Notes under the pieces: model-generated
Databases searched by the model: none
What the model saw: only the letters and a program-made list of their open reading frames with translations
What the model was told of the DNA's origin: nothing
Program-made: the position numbers and the translations under genes
Shown here: one piece after another, positions 38,315 through 47,812 of the stretch
How positions within the stretch are numbered: the first letter of the stretch is position 1
How the letters are laid out: each line of letters opens with the position of its first letter
From: Loktanella atrilutea
GTDB taxonomy: Bacteria; Pseudomonadota; Alphaproteobacteria; Rhodobacterales; Rhodobacteraceae
Length of the DNA stretch: 64,000 nt
Assembly (NCBI RefSeq): GCF_900128995.1
Contig: NZ_FQUE01000001.1
Coordinates: 744,001 to 808,000 of the forward strand
Direction of reading: 5' to 3'

Positions 38315-39499
38315 ATGCGCCTGACCGCCCTTCTAACTGCCCTGCTGCTGCCACTCGGCGCGCCCCATGCGATGGCGCAGGGGCAATTCTCGCCCGTCAT
38401 CACCGTGAACGACGCGGCCATCACCGGATACGAGCTGGACCAGCGGCAGCGGCTGCTGACCCTGTTCCGCACGCCGGGCGACACGGCGGCGCTGGCGCGT
38501 GAACAACTGATCGAGGAGTCGCTGAAGCAGCAGGAGCTGGACCGCCGTGGCGTGACCCTGCCGCCGGAGTCGCTGGCCTCCGAGGTCGAGGCCTTTGCCC
38601 TGCGCGGCGGGCTGTCGACGGAGGAGTTTCTGCAGGTGCTGAACCGCGGCGGCGTGTCGCCGACGACGCTGGAGCAGTTCGTGCGCGTGGGCGTCACGTG
38701 GCGCGACTACATCCGCCAACGCTATGGCGCACAGGCGCAGATCAGCGACGCGGAGGTCGAGCGCGCGGCCAACCAGCAGTCTGGCAGCGCCGACGCGCTG
38801 GAGGTGCTGCTGACCGAGATCATCATTCCCGCCCCGCCGCCCCGCGCGGCAGAGGCCAATGCCATCGCCGAGCAGATCAGCCAGTCCCGGTCTCAGGCGG
38901 AGTTCGAGGCGGCGGCGCGGCGCTATTCCGCCCTGCCCAGCCGCAGCAACGGCGGCCGCCTTGGCTGGCTGCCGCTGTCGAACTATCCGCCGGCGCTGCA
39001 GGGTCTGATCAGCGGGCTGGGCGTGGGCGAGGTGACGCCGCCGATCCCGATCCCGAACGGCGTGGCGCTGTTCCAGTCGCGCGGCATCCGCGAGGTCAGG
39101 CAGCCCCGTGCGCAACCCACGAGCGTCGATTACGCGACCTATGCGGTCGGTGGCGATGCGGCGGCGGCGCAGGCCGTGGCGCTGCGGGTGGACACCTGCG
39201 ACGACCTTTACGGCGTGGCCAAGGGCCAGCCCGAAGGCGTGCTGACCCGCCAGACCGTGCCGCCCGCGCAGATCCCGCAGGACGTGGCGCTGCAACTGGC
39301 GCGGCTGGACCGGAACGAAACCTCCGTCGGGTTGCGGCAGGGCAATGCGACGATCCTCGTGATGATGTGCGGGCGGACCTATGGCGACGCCGCAGCCGAT
39401 CCGGAAGCGCTGCGCGGCCAGCTGCAGAGCCAGCGTCTGGAAGGCTTCGCCAACGCGCTGCTGGCGGACCTGCGGGCCGCCGCGACGATCCGCCCGTGA
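38315..39499 (+). CDS. surA: periplasmic peptidyl-prolyl isomerase SurA
   Basis: Protein of 394 residues with a signal peptide (cut near AMAQ), a helical SurA N-domain (about 28-165), and one parvulin domain (about 170-265; EIIIPAP, GRLGWLPLSNYPPALQ, GEVTPPIPIPNGVALF). SurA escorts outer-membrane proteins such as LptD. E. coli SurA has two parvulin domains; only one is clear here, as in relatives. It follows lptD in the conserved order lptD-surA-pdxA-rsmA. Confidence 0.92.
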   Translation: MRLTALLTALLLPLGAPHAMAQGQFSPVITVNDAAITGYELDQRQRLLTLFRTPGDTAALAREQLIEESLKQQELDRRGVTLPPESLASEVEAFALRGGLSTEEFLQVLNRGGVSPTTLEQFVRVGVTWRDYIRQRYGAQAQISDAEVERAANQQSGSADALEVLLTEIIIPAPPPRAAEANAIAEQISQSRSQAEFEAAARRYSALPSRSNGGRLGWLPLSNYPPALQGLISGLGVGEVTPPIPIPNGVALFQSRGIREVRQPRAQPTSVDYATYAVGGDAAAAQAVALRVDTCDDLYGVAKGQPEGVLTRQTVPPAQIPQDVALQLARLDRNETSVGLRQGNATILVMMCGRTYGDAAADPEALRGQLQSQRLEGFANALLADLRAAATIRP

Positions 39500-39526
39500 G
39501 GGCGGCAGGCGCGTGACGGTACCCGC

Positions 39527-40561
39527 ATGAGCAGGGCTGCGGCGGATGCGCCGATCGCGATCAGCTGCGGCGAACCGGCGGGCATCGGACCGGAGGTCGC
39601 CGCCGGCGCATGGCGCGCGCTGGGGGCCGAGATGGCGCTGCTGTGGATCGGCGATCCGGCGCATCTGCCCGACGATACGCCTGTCAGGGTTGTCACCTCG
39701 GCGGCAGAGGCGCACGGCCCCTGCCCCGATGCCCTGCCGGTGCTGGCCCGCGACTTCGGCAGCCCGCGCCGTCCCGGCGTGGTGGACCCGCGCCACGCGC
39801 AGGGGGTGATCGACGCCATTCGCGAAGGGGTGGCACTGGCCACCGCCGGACGGGCGCGCGCCCTTTGCACCGCGCCGATCAACAAGGCGGCGCTGATCGA
39901 CGGGGCGGATTTCGCCTATCCGGGGCATACGGAATACCTCTCTGCGCTGGCGGGGGACGTGCCGGTCGTGATGATGCTGGCCTGCGACGCCCTGCGCGTG
40001 GTGCCCGCGACGATCCACATCCCGCTGGCGGCGGTCCCCGCCACCCTGACCGCTGCGGGGCTGGAGGAAGTGCTGCGCATCACCCATGCCGCCCTGATCC
40101 GCGATTTCGGCGTGGCGCAGCCCCGCATCGCCGTGGCGGGGCTGAACCCCCACGCGGGCGAGGACGGCAAGATGGGCGGAGAAGAGATCGCGATGATCGC
40201 CCCGCTGCTGGACCGGCTGCGTGGCGAAGGGCTGGCCCTGCGCGGGCCGCTGCCGGCGGATACGATGTTTCATGCGGGCGCCCGGGCGGGTTACGACGCG
40301 GCGGTCTGCATGTACCACGACCAGGCGCTGATCCCGATCAAGACCATCGACTTTGCCGGTGGCGTGAATGTGACGCTGGGGCTGCCCTTCGTGCGGACCT
40401 CGCCGGATCACGGGACGGCGTTCGATATCGCGGGCACCGGCGTGGCGGAGGCGACGTCGATGATCGCGGCGTTGCGGATGGCGCGCGATATGGCGGACGC
40501 GCGGGGGGCTGGTGGTGTGGGACCCTCCGGGGGGAGTATTTGGGAAAAAGCGAGGACATGA
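39527..40561 (+). CDS. pdxA: 4-hydroxythreonine-4-phosphate dehydrogenase
   Basis: Protein of 344 residues that acts in pyridoxal phosphate synthesis. It shows [11 protein letters not shown] near the start, the metal-binding TAPINKAAL and GHTEYLSAL segments, and [18 protein letters not shown]. The last 13 codons lie inside an inverted copy of the dispersed repeat (40523-40555), so the C-terminal tail [13 protein letters not shown] is repeat-derived. Its TGA overlaps the rsmA ATG. Confidence 0.94.
   Translation: MSRAAADAPIAISCGEPAGIGPEVAAGAWRALGAEMALLWIGDPAHLPDDTPVRVVTSAAEAHGPCPDALPVLARDFGSPRRPGVVDPRHAQGVIDAIREGVALATAGRARALCTAPINKAALIDGADFAYPGHTEYLSALAGDVPVVMMLACDALRVVPATIHIPLAAVPATLTAAGLEEVLRITHAALIRDFGVAQPRIAVAGLNPHAGEDGKMGGEEIAMIAPLLDRLRGEGLALRGPLPADTMFHAGARAGYDAAVCMYHDQALIPIKTIDFAGGVNVTLGLPFVRTSPDHGTAFDIAGTGVAEATSMIAALRMARDMADARGAGGVGPSGGSIWEKART
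40523..40555 (-). repeat. dispersed repeat in inverted orientation, inside the pdxA 3' end
   Basis: The reverse strand reads CCTCGCTTTTTCCCAAATAC then TCCCCCCGGAGGG, matching copies at 18616, 30408 and 51063. It codes the end of PdxA and ends 2 nt before the rsmA start codon, so it also forms the rsmA translation initiation region. Confidence 0.65.
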
Positions 40562-41397
40562 GCCAGATCGACGACCTGCCCCCCTTGCGGGCCGTGATCG
40601 AGACGCACGGGATCGCGGCGAAGAAGTCGCTGGGACAGAATTTTCTGCTGGATCTGAACCTGACGGCGAAGATTGCCCGGATGGCGGGGGATCTGAAGGG
40701 GTCCGACATCCTCGAGATCGGGCCGGGCCCCGGCGGGCTGACCCGCGGGTTGCTGGCCGAGGGCGCGCGGCGGGTGCTGGCGATCGAGAAGGACGCCCGC
40801 TGCATCGCGGCGCTGGAGGAGATCGCCGACGCCTATCCGGGGCGGCTGGAGGTCGTGAACGGCGATGCGCTGGAGATCGACGTGGCGGGGCGGTTGCAGG
40901 CGCCGATCCGGATCGCGGCCAACCTGCCTTACAACATCGGGACGGAGCTGCTGGTGCGCTGGCTGTCGCCGCCCGACTGGCCGCCGTTCTGGGAGAGCCT
41001 GACGCTGATGTTCCAGCGCGAGGTGGCGCAGCGGATCGTGGCACAGCCCGGCGACAAGGCTTACGGGCGGTTGGCGCTGCTGGTACACTGGCGCTGCGAC
41101 GCGCGGATCGTGATGGACCTGCCGCCGGAGGCGTTTTCGCCGCCGCCCAAGGTCAGTTCGGCCGTCGTGCATCTGACCGCCCTGCCCGCGCCCCGGTACC
41201 CGGCGGATGCGGCGATGCTGAACCGGGTGGTGGCGACGGCCTTCAACCAGCGGCGCAAGATGTTGCGATCGGCGCTGAAACCGCTGGGGCCGGACGTGGA
41301 GGATCATCTGCGGGCGGTCGGCATCCCGCCCACCGCCCGGGCCGAGGAGATCGGGCTGGAGCAGTTCTGCGCCCTGACCCGCAGCCTGACCCCGTGA
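40558..41397 (+). CDS. rsmA: 16S rRNA dimethyladenosine transferase
   Basis: Protein of 279 residues that methylates A1518 and A1519 of 16S rRNA. It begins with [13 protein letters not shown], then SAM-binding [15 protein letters not shown], and the catalytic NLPYNIG motif. Its ATG overlaps the pdxA stop. It is the last gene of the lptF-to-rsmA run and is followed by a terminator. Confidence 0.96.
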   Translation: MSQIDDLPPLRAVIETHGIAAKKSLGQNFLLDLNLTAKIARMAGDLKGSDILEIGPGPGGLTRGLLAEGARRVLAIEKDARCIAALEEIADAYPGRLEVVNGDALEIDVAGRLQAPIRIAANLPYNIGTELLVRWLSPPDWPPFWESLTLMFQREVAQRIVAQPGDKAYGRLALLVHWRCDARIVMDLPPEAFSPPPKVSSAVVHLTALPAPRYPADAAMLNRVVATAFNQRRKMLRSALKPLGPDVEDHLRAVGIPPTARAEEIGLEQFCALTRSLTP

Positions 41398-41400
41398 TAC

Positions 41401-41428
41401 CAAAAAGGCCCCCGGATCGGGGGCCTTT
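41401..41428. terminator. bidirectional terminator between rsmA and DUF4167
   Basis: A short A-run, stem GGCCCCC/GGGGGCC with a 5-nt loop, then TTT. On the minus strand the A-run becomes TTTTT, so it should work best for the DUF4167 gene. Confidence 0.8.
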
Positions 41429-41430
41429 CG

Positions 41431-42177
41431 TCATTCGGTGCCGTCGGTGCCGGTCTGTGACGGCGTATCGCCGCCCTCGGGTTTTGGCCGGGGCTTGCGC
41501 GGGGCGCGGGGTTTGCGCGGCTTCGGTGCTGGCGCATCGCCGCGCGATTCCGGCGTATCGACCAGCGTGCTGTCGTTGGTGGCGCCATCGTCGCCAGACT
41601 GTTGGACGTCGTCCTGCGGCTGCGGGTTGCGGCGCGGACGGCCGGAGCGGCGCGGCTGGTCGCCGTCGCGCGGTGCCTCCGGCTGGCGCGGCTGGTCGGA
41701 AGCGTCACCGTTCGAGGCCTCTTCCTGCGCGCGCAGGCGCTCGTTGCGCTCGCGGTCGCGTTCGGCCTGACGCTGACGGTTCAGCTCTTCCTGTTCGCTG
41801 CGCTCGCGGTCGCGTTCGGCCTGGCGCTGGCGGTTCAGTTCTTCCTGTTCGTTGCGTTCCCGGTCGCGTTCGGCCTGACGCTGACGGTTCTGCTCTTCCT
41901 GCTCCTCGCGGGCGCGGTCGACCTCGCGCTGTGCCTCTGCCAGCATCCGCAGGTAGTGTTCCGCGTGCTGGGCGAAGTTCTCGGCGTTCACGCGGTCGTT
42001 GCTCAGCTGCGCGTCGCGATGCAGCTGGTTGTATTTCTCGATGATCTGCTGCGGGGTGCCGCGCACCTTGCCATCGGGGCCGGAGCTGTCGAAGACCCGG
42101 TTGATGATGTTGCCGCCCGTAGGTCGGTTGGTGTTGCGGTTCTTGTTGCCCCGCGACCGTGACTTCGATGATCTCAT
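41431..42177 (-). CDS. DUF4167 domain-containing protein with tandem charged repeats
   Basis: Protein of 248 residues. The N-terminal DUF4167 domain (about 1-80) starts MRSSKSRSRGNKNRN and contains GGNIINRVFDSSGPDGKVRG, which is conserved in alphaproteobacteria and probably binds RNA, given its basic nature. A coiled region follows with three copies of an 18-residue unit (RQRQAERDRERNEQEELN; DNA unit of 54 nt around 41735-41900). A Pro/Arg/Lys-rich disordered tail ends the protein. The domain function is unknown. Confidence 0.88.
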   Translation of the reverse strand: MRSSKSRSRGNKNRNTNRPTGGNIINRVFDSSGPDGKVRGTPQQIIEKYNQLHRDAQLSNDRVNAENFAQHAEHYLRMLAEAQREVDRAREEQEEQNRQRQAERDRERNEQEELNRQRQAERDRERSEQEELNRQRQAERDRERNERLRAQEEASNGDASDQPRQPEAPRDGDQPRRSGRPRRNPQPQDDVQQSGDDGATNDSTLVDTPESRGDAPAPKPRKPRAPRKPRPKPEGGDTPSQTGTDGTE

Positions 42178-42342
42178 GTGAACTTCCGTCAAGCCCTTGG
42201 CTTTGTTGCGCTGGTCCCCGCAGGTCCGTGCCTTCTTGCACGGCGGGCGACGAAGCGGTGTCTGGCGGCTAACCGGAGAGAGCGCGAGAGCACTCTGCGC
42301 GCCGGTTGGTCTGAATTTGCACGTAGGTGCGCCGGTGGCAAG

Positions 42343-42382
42343 CCAAAAACGCGGAATCGGCGGTCAAACCCGCGGTTTTTGG
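42343..42382 (-). terminator. probable terminator overlapping the prmC stop
   Basis: On the minus strand CCAAAAACCGCGG pairs with CCGCGTTTTTGG, with one bulged C, and ends in a T-run. It lies across the last codons of prmC. The rest of the 186-nt gap (42178-42363) should hold the DUF4167 promoter. Confidence 0.5.
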
Positions 42383-43212
42383 CCCGAGACCACGCGATCC
42401 CGCCTGTCGAGGTCCGGTGTGATGGTGACGGTCGTCAGGCCGTGGCTGCGGAAGAGGTCAACGACGGCGGCCCCTTGCGTCGGCCCGATCTCGACCACCA
42501 GCCAGCCGCCCTGCACCAGATGCGCGGGCGCCGCGCGCAGGATGCGACGGTAGGCGTTCAGGCCGTCGCCTTCGTCTGTCAGTGCAAGACGCGGTTCGTA
42601 GAGGCCGACGTCGGGGGCCAGCGTCGCGTAGTCGTCCAGCGTGATGTAGGGCGGGTTCGACACGATCAGGTCGAAGGCGGCGGTGCCGCCGGGCAGCGCA
42701 TCCAGCCAGTCGCCCGCGTGGAACTGCGCCCGGTCGCCAAGGCGCAGGGCGGCGGCGTTGCGCATGGCGACCGCGAGGGCGGCGCGCGACAGGTCGGTGC
42801 CGATGCCGAAAGCGGTGGGCCCCCGTTCCGCCAGCAATGTCAACAGGATGCAGCCCGATCCCGTGCCAAGGTCCAGCACCCGGTTCCAGGGGCGTGCCAG
42901 CGCGGTCTCGACCAGGATTTCGGTGTCCGGACGGGGGTCGAGGACGTCCGGCGTGACGGCGAAGGTCCGGCCATAGAACTGCCGGCTGCCGGTGAGATGC
43001 GACACCGGCACCCGTCGGGCGCGCTGGCCGACGATGCCCTGATACAGTTGCGCAAGGCCCGGCGGCACCGGGTCCTGTGCGATCAGCGTGATGCGGGCGG
43101 GGTCGATGCCAAGGACGTGGGCAGCCAGCCGGCGGGCGTCGCGGGGAGCGTCGGGGATGCCGGCGGCGGTCAGCGTCTGGATCGCCTGCCGCAGCAGGTC
43201 GGTCCAGATCAT
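42364..43212 (-). CDS. prmC: peptide chain release factor N5-glutamine methyltransferase
   Basis: Protein of 282 residues. It methylates the Gln of the GGQ motif in release factors RF1 and RF2. A helical N-domain precedes the SAM-binding [15 protein letters not shown] and the catalytic NPPY (186-189). Its ATG overlaps the prfA stop codon (ATGA), placing enzyme and substrate in one operon. Confidence 0.96.
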   Translation of the reverse strand: MIWTDLLRQAIQTLTAAGIPDAPRDARRLAAHVLGIDPARITLIAQDPVPPGLAQLYQGIVGQRARRVPVSHLTGSRQFYGRTFAVTPDVLDPRPDTEILVETALARPWNRVLDLGTGSGCILLTLLAERGPTAFGIGTDLSRAALAVAMRNAAALRLGDRAQFHAGDWLDALPGGTAAFDLIVSNPPYITLDDYATLAPDVGLYEPRLALTDEGDGLNAYRRILRAAPAHLVQGGWLVVEIGPTQGAAVVDLFRSHGLTTVTITPDLDRRDRVVSGQKPRV

Positions 43213-44264
43213 GCGCCCATCTCTGCCAGAAGCTGGGCCTGCGCGTCCGATTGCAGGGCGTCGATGATCGCGTCGAGGTCGCCCTGCATGACCTGACCCA
43301 GCGAATAGAGCGTCAGGTTGATGCGGTGGTCGGTCAGGCGGCCCTGCGGGAAATTGTAGGTGCGGATGCGCTCGGACCGGTCGCCGGTGCCGATCTGCGC
43401 CTTGCGGTCGGCAGAGCGGGCGCCGTCGATTCGCTGGCGTTCGAGGTCGAAGAGCCGGGTGCGCAGCACGTTCATCGCGATCTCGCGGTTGCGGTGCTGC
43501 GACTTTTCGGCGCTGACGACGATGATGCCGGTGGGGATGTGGGTAATCCGGACGGCCGAATCGGTGGTGTTGACGTGCTGGCCACCCGCGCCGCTGGCGC
43601 GCATCGTATCAATGCGGATATCCGTGGCGGGGATCTGGACGTCGACCTCCTCTGCCTCTGGCAGCACGGCGACGGTGGCGGCGGACGTGTGGATGCGACC
43701 GCCGGATTCGGTTTCAGGCACGCGCTGGACGCGGTGGACGCCGGATTCGTATTTCAGGCGGGCAAAGACGCCGTCGCCGGCGATCCGTGCGGTGACTTCC
43801 TTGATGCCGCCAAGCTCGGTGTCGCTTTGATCGAGGATCTCGAACTGCCAGCGCCGGCTTTCGGCGTAGCGCTGATACATGCGCAGAAGATCGGCGGCGA
43901 AAAGCGAGGCCTCGTCCCCGCCGGTGCCGGGCCGGATTTCCAGCAATGCGGGGCGCGCGTCGGCGGCGTCGCGGGGCAGCAGGGCCAGTTGCACGGCCTG
44001 TTCGCTGGCCTCGAGTTCCGCGCGCAGGGCCGGCAGCTCTTCCTCTGCCATGCGGCGCATTTCGGGATCGGCCAGCAGGTCCTCTGTATCCGCGATCTGC
44101 TGCACGAGGTCCTGATAGGCCCGCAGGGTGCCGACCACCGGGGTCAGGTCGCTGTATTCCTTGGCAAGTGCGGCGATGTCGGCGCCGGCGATATCGCCGG
44201 ACATCTTCGCTTCCAGGAACTGGAAGCGGTCGATGATCTGGGCAATGCGGTCTGCGGGTATCAT
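43209..44264 (-). CDS. prfA: peptide chain release factor 1
   Basis: Protein of 351 residues that terminates translation at UAA and UAG. The GGQ motif is at residues 227-229 ([12 protein letters not shown]), and the stop-reading loop lies around [18 protein letters not shown] (PET being the RF1 anticodon tripeptide). Start ATG 44264 fits the family. It is the first gene of prfA-prmC. Confidence 0.97.
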   Translation of the reverse strand: MIPADRIAQIIDRFQFLEAKMSGDIAGADIAALAKEYSDLTPVVGTLRAYQDLVQQIADTEDLLADPEMRRMAEEELPALRAELEASEQAVQLALLPRDAADARPALLEIRPGTGGDEASLFAADLLRMYQRYAESRRWQFEILDQSDTELGGIKEVTARIAGDGVFARLKYESGVHRVQRVPETESGGRIHTSAATVAVLPEAEEVDVQIPATDIRIDTMRASGAGGQHVNTTDSAVRITHIPTGIIVVSAEKSQHRNREIAMNVLRTRLFDLERQRIDGARSADRKAQIGTGDRSERIRTYNFPQGRLTDHRINLTLYSLGQVMQGDLDAIIDALQSDAQAQLLAEMGA

Positions 44265-44295
44265 GGCAGTCAGGTGGCAGGCCGTCCGGCCCCCG

Positions 44296-44748
44296 TCAAG
44301 AGGCCGGCACCACCAACGGGCCAAGCTGGGCGAGCCATGCCTCTACCCTTTCGCGGTTCACGCCCATGTCGGAGGACCCGAACCGGGCGCGGCCGAGGAT
44401 CACCAGCAGCGGCCCGTCGGGGCCGTCGACGACGGTGACCGTGGTGTAGTCGGGATAGCCCATGAGGGCCGAGCGCGTCTCGTAGGTCATCAGCCCTTCG
44501 CCGACGGAGCCCGCGACAAGCTGCGTCCGTTCGGTCTGGCGCGCGACGCTGTCCACGGCGCGCAGCACGTCGGCGGCGGGCGCGGTGATCTGGCGCGCTG
44601 CCTTGAAACTGTGGGCGCCGGCGTCGTCGCCTGCCTCTGTCGCGACGGGGGCGACGTGGTAAGTGGCAAGGTCGGTGGGCGACAGGCGGACGTATGCGAC
44701 GCCGGCCACGGCCACGACGCCGACACCGAACAGGATCTTCTTCAGCAT
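44296..44748 (-). CDS. DUF1499 domain-containing protein
   Basis: Protein of 150 residues with an N-terminal hydrophobic helix ([20 protein letters not shown]), which is an anchor or uncleaved signal, then a DUF1499-like domain ([18 protein letters not shown], and [21 protein letters not shown] near the end). The function is unknown. It lies 18 nt downstream of the agmatinase gene on the same strand. Confidence 0.8.
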   Translation of the reverse strand: MLKKILFGVGVVAVAGVAYVRLSPTDLATYHVAPVATEAGDDAGAHSFKAARQITAPAADVLRAVDSVARQTERTQLVAGSVGEGLMTYETRSALMGYPDYTTVTVVDGPDGPLLVILGRARFGSSDMGVNRERVEAWLAQLGPLVVPAS

Positions 44749-44766
44749 GGGATGCTCCTTCGTTGC

Positions 44767-45708
44767 CTAGCGATATGGGACGCCGGGCAGGATCGACAAC
44801 ATCTCGAACAGCAGATTGGCACCGACGAGCGCGGTGTTGCCGGAGGGATCGTAGGGCGGCGAGACTTCGACCAGATCGCAGCCGACGATGTTCAGGCCGC
44901 GCAGACCGCGGATCAGTTCCATGGCCTGCGCCGTGGTCAGGCCGCCGATTTCCGGCGTGCCGGTGCCGGGGGCGAAAGCGGGGTCGAGGCTGTCGATGTC
45001 GTAGGTGATGTAGGTCTTCGCATAGCCGATTTTCGCTGTGATCTCGGCGGCCAGCGGGGCGAGGCTCTTGTGCCAGAGCCCGGGTGCGAGATGCTGGGTG
45101 AAGCCCCAGCCCGCGGCCTCGGTAAAGTCGTCGGCGGCATAGCCGGTGCCGCGCAGGCCGATCTGAAAGACCTTGTCGGGGACGACGAGATTTTCCTCCC
45201 ATGCCCGTCGCAGGAAGGTGCCATGGGTCTCGCGTTCGCCGAACATGGTGTCGTTGACGTCGGCGTGGGCATCGACGTGGATCAAGGCGACGGGGCCGTG
45301 CCGTTTTGCGATGGACCGCAACACCGGCAGCGTCAGGCTGTGGTCGCCGCCCAGCGTCACGGGAATGATGTCCTGCGCGAGGTATGCGTCGTAAGCCCTT
45401 GTGATGATGCGGATCGTGTCCGAAAGCGAGAAGGTGTTGATCGCCACGTCACCCAGATCGGCCACCTGCAGACCGTCGAAGGGAGCGGCCCCGGTCTGGA
45501 TGTTGTAGGGGCGGATCATCGCCGATTGCTCGCGCAGCTGCTTCGGCCCCATCCGGGTGCCGGACCGCCAGCTGGTGCCTATATCCATCGGGATGCCGAT
45601 GATGCCGACGTCAAGGCCCGCCGCCGTCTCGGCCGCAGGCAGTCGCATGAAGGTCTGCGGGCCGGAGAACCGTGCGAGGTCGTTGCCCGAGATCGGTTGG
45701 TTCGGCAT
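44767..45708 (-). CDS. speB: agmatinase-family ureohydrolase
   Basis: Protein of 313 residues. All manganese ligands are visible: His123 in GGDHS; Asp146, His148 and Asp150 in DAHADVN; Asp237 and Asp239 in DIDSLDPAFAPGTG. The enzyme releases urea from a guanidino compound. The agmatinase call is by overall likeness; guanidinobutyrase or a related activity is possible. It is preceded by the M20 amidohydrolase with only 2 nt between, so the pair may serve one catabolic route. Confidence 0.87.
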   Translation of the reverse strand: MPNQPISGNDLARFSGPQTFMRLPAAETAAGLDVGIIGIPMDIGTSWRSGTRMGPKQLREQSAMIRPYNIQTGAAPFDGLQVADLGDVAINTFSLSDTIRIITRAYDAYLAQDIIPVTLGGDHSLTLPVLRSIAKRHGPVALIHVDAHADVNDTMFGERETHGTFLRRAWEENLVVPDKVFQIGLRGTGYAADDFTEAAGWGFTQHLAPGLWHKSLAPLAAEITAKIGYAKTYITYDIDSLDPAFAPGTGTPEIGGLTTAQAMELIRGLRGLNIVGCDLVEVSPPYDPSGNTALVGANLLFEMLSILPGVPYR

Positions 45709-45710
45709 CC

Positions 45711-46868
45711 TCAGTGCCCCAGCGGCAGGGCGCGCTCGATCAGGCGCGCGAAGAAGGACGCGCCGTAAGGCGCTGTTTCGTCATTGAAATCGTACTTCGG
45801 GTGATGCAGCCCGGCAGTGTCGCCATTGCCCACGAAAAGATAGGCGCCGGGGCGTGCCTCGAGCATGTAGGAGAAATCCTCTGCCCCCATTTCCCGCGGG
45901 GCATTGGCATCGCAGGACGACACTTCTGCCGCGACGGCGGCCGCGAAGGCGGCGCAGTCGGGGTCGTTGACCGTGGCGGGATCGCCGTTGCCGTAGTCCA
46001 GCGTCGCGGTCACGCCGAAGCTGGCGGCATGGCCCTGCACGATCTCTTCCAGCCTGCGGATCACCATGGCCTGCACTGCGGGGTCGAAGGTGCGGACGGT
46101 CCCGTTGATCATGGCGCTGTCGGGGATGACGTTGAACACGGTGCCGGCGTGGATCTGCGTGACCGAAACGACGAGGTCGTCGAGGGCGCGGTGGTTGCGG
46201 CTGACGATGGTCTGGATCGCCTGCACCATGGCCACTGCGGCGCTGATCGGGTCCACCGTGGCGTGCGGCGTGGCGCCATGGCCGCCGCGCCCGTTGATGT
46301 GAATCGTGAATTCGTCCACCGCCGCCATGATCGGCCCCGGCGTAGTGTAGAACTGGCCGACCGGCGTGCCGGGGGCGTTGTGCAGGGCATAGACCTCTGC
46401 GATGTCGAAGGTGTCGAAGATGCCTTCGCGGCGCATCCGCTCTGCACCCGCGCCGCCTTCCTCTGCCGGCTGGAAGATCAGCGCGACGCGGCCCGCGAAA
46501 TTCCGCGTCTCGGCCAGATGGCGGGCGGCGCCCAGCAGCATCGTGGTGTGGCCGTCGTGGCCGCAGGCGTGCATCGCACCGGGGGACTGACTGGCATAGG
46601 GCAGCTCCGTCTCTTCTGTCATCGGAAGCGCATCCATGTCGGCGCGCAAGCCTATGGTCTTGCCGGGTTTCTGCCCGTTGATGATCGCGACGAGGCCGTT
46701 TTCGGCAATCCCTTCGTGGATCTCGTCCACGCCGAATTCGCGCAGTTTTTCCGCGACGAAGGCGGCCGTCCGCTGCGTGCCATAACGCACCTCGGGGATG
46801 GTGTGCAGATGCTGACGCCATGCGGCGAGGTCTGGCGCCATGGCGGCGATGGCATTGGTGACGGGCAT
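45711..46868 (-). CDS. M20-family amidohydrolase (aminoacylase/hippurate hydrolase type)
   Basis: Protein of 385 residues. Metal-binding and catalytic parts are MHACGHDGHTTMLL, IFQPAEEGGAGAERM and GAEDFSYML. It starts WRQHLHTIPEVRYGT (HxxPE) after a short lead. Such enzymes remove acyl groups from amino acids; the substrate is unknown. Start ATG 46868 is set by the family. It shares an operon with the agmatinase gene and is divergent from mazG. Confidence 0.9.
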   Translation of the reverse strand: MPVTNAIAAMAPDLAAWRQHLHTIPEVRYGTQRTAAFVAEKLREFGVDEIHEGIAENGLVAIINGQKPGKTIGLRADMDALPMTEETELPYASQSPGAMHACGHDGHTTMLLGAARHLAETRNFAGRVALIFQPAEEGGAGAERMRREGIFDTFDIAEVYALHNAPGTPVGQFYTTPGPIMAAVDEFTIHINGRGGHGATPHATVDPISAAVAMVQAIQTIVSRNHRALDDLVVSVTQIHAGTVFNVIPDSAMINGTVRTFDPAVQAMVIRRLEEIVQGHAASFGVTATLDYGNGDPATVNDPDCAAFAAAVAAEVSSCDANAPREMGAEDFSYMLEARPGAYLFVGNGDTAGLHHPKYDFNDETAPYGASFFARLIERALPLGH

Positions 46869-46926
46869 GGCTGGCACTCCGGGGCTGTGAACCCTAGAAC
46901 AGTGGCAGAGTGACCGGAGGCCTGCA

Positions 46927-47766
46927 ATGTCGAACGATCTGATCCACGACCCGGAGGGCGGGATGCCGCGCCTGCTGGAAATCATGCGCCGCTTGCGCGA
47001 TCCGCAGACAGGCTGCCCTTGGGATATCGAACAGGACTTCGCCAGTATCGCCCCCTACACGATCGAGGAAGCCTACGAGGTCGCCGATGCGATCGCGCGG
47101 AACGCCTGGGGCGAATTGCGGGGGGAGTTGGGCGATCTGCTGCTGCAGTCGGTCTATCACACCCAGATGGCCGAGGAGGCGGGGCTGTTCAACTTTGACG
47201 ACGTGGTGCGCGATATTTCGGACAAGATGGTGGCGCGGCACCCGCATGTCTTCGGCGACGAGAGCCGCGACAAGTCCGCCGACCAGCAGACCGCCGACTG
47301 GGAGAAGATCAAGGCCGCGGAACGGGCCGCCAAGCGCGAGACCCGGACGCTGGATGGCGTCGCCATCGGCCTGCCCGCCCTGATGCGTGCGGTGAAGTTG
47401 CAAAAGCGCGCGGCGCGCGTGGGTTTCGACTGGCCAGAAATCGGCATGGTCGTCGACAAGATCGCCGAGGAAGCCGCCGAGCTGGTCGAGGCCCGCGACA
47501 CTCTGACGCCCGACAAGGTGGCAGAGGAATACGGCGACCTGCTCTTCGTCATGGCGAACCTCGGGCGGCATCTGGGGGTCGATCCGGAGGAAGCCCTGCG
47601 CGCCGCCAATGCCAAATTCACACGGCGGTTCGCGGCGATCGAGGATGCGCTGGCTACCGAGGGCCGGACGCCCGCGGACAGCGATCTGGCCGAGATGGAT
47701 GCGCTGTGGGACGCGGCGAAGTCCCGCGAGCGGGAGACCGGCAGAACGGATCGGGCATTGACCTGA
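46927..47766 (+). CDS. mazG: nucleoside triphosphate pyrophosphohydrolase MazG
   Basis: Protein of 279 residues with two MazG domains. Domain one carries TIEEAYEVADAI and ELGDLLLQSVYH; domain two carries KIAEEAAELVEA and EYGDLLFVMANL. MazG cleaves nucleoside triphosphates to monophosphates and cleans damaged pools. A GGAGG Shine-Dalgarno precedes ATG 46927. Confidence 0.95.
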   Translation: MSNDLIHDPEGGMPRLLEIMRRLRDPQTGCPWDIEQDFASIAPYTIEEAYEVADAIARNAWGELRGELGDLLLQSVYHTQMAEEAGLFNFDDVVRDISDKMVARHPHVFGDESRDKSADQQTADWEKIKAAERAAKRETRTLDGVAIGLPALMRAVKLQKRAARVGFDWPEIGMVVDKIAEEAAELVEARDTLTPDKVAEEYGDLLFVMANLGRHLGVDPEEALRAANAKFTRRFAAIEDALATEGRTPADSDLAEMDALWDAAKSRERETGRTDRALT

Positions 47767-47812
47767 GTGAAATTGTCGGGTTTATGGGATGTCGACAACA
47801 ATGGAGACGCCG

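Noticed and set aside
38333-41044. 903-codon open frame on the minus strand
   Set aside because: It is opposite surA, pdxA and rsmA; the translation is a low-complexity Arg/Ala/Pro-rich chain with no motif.
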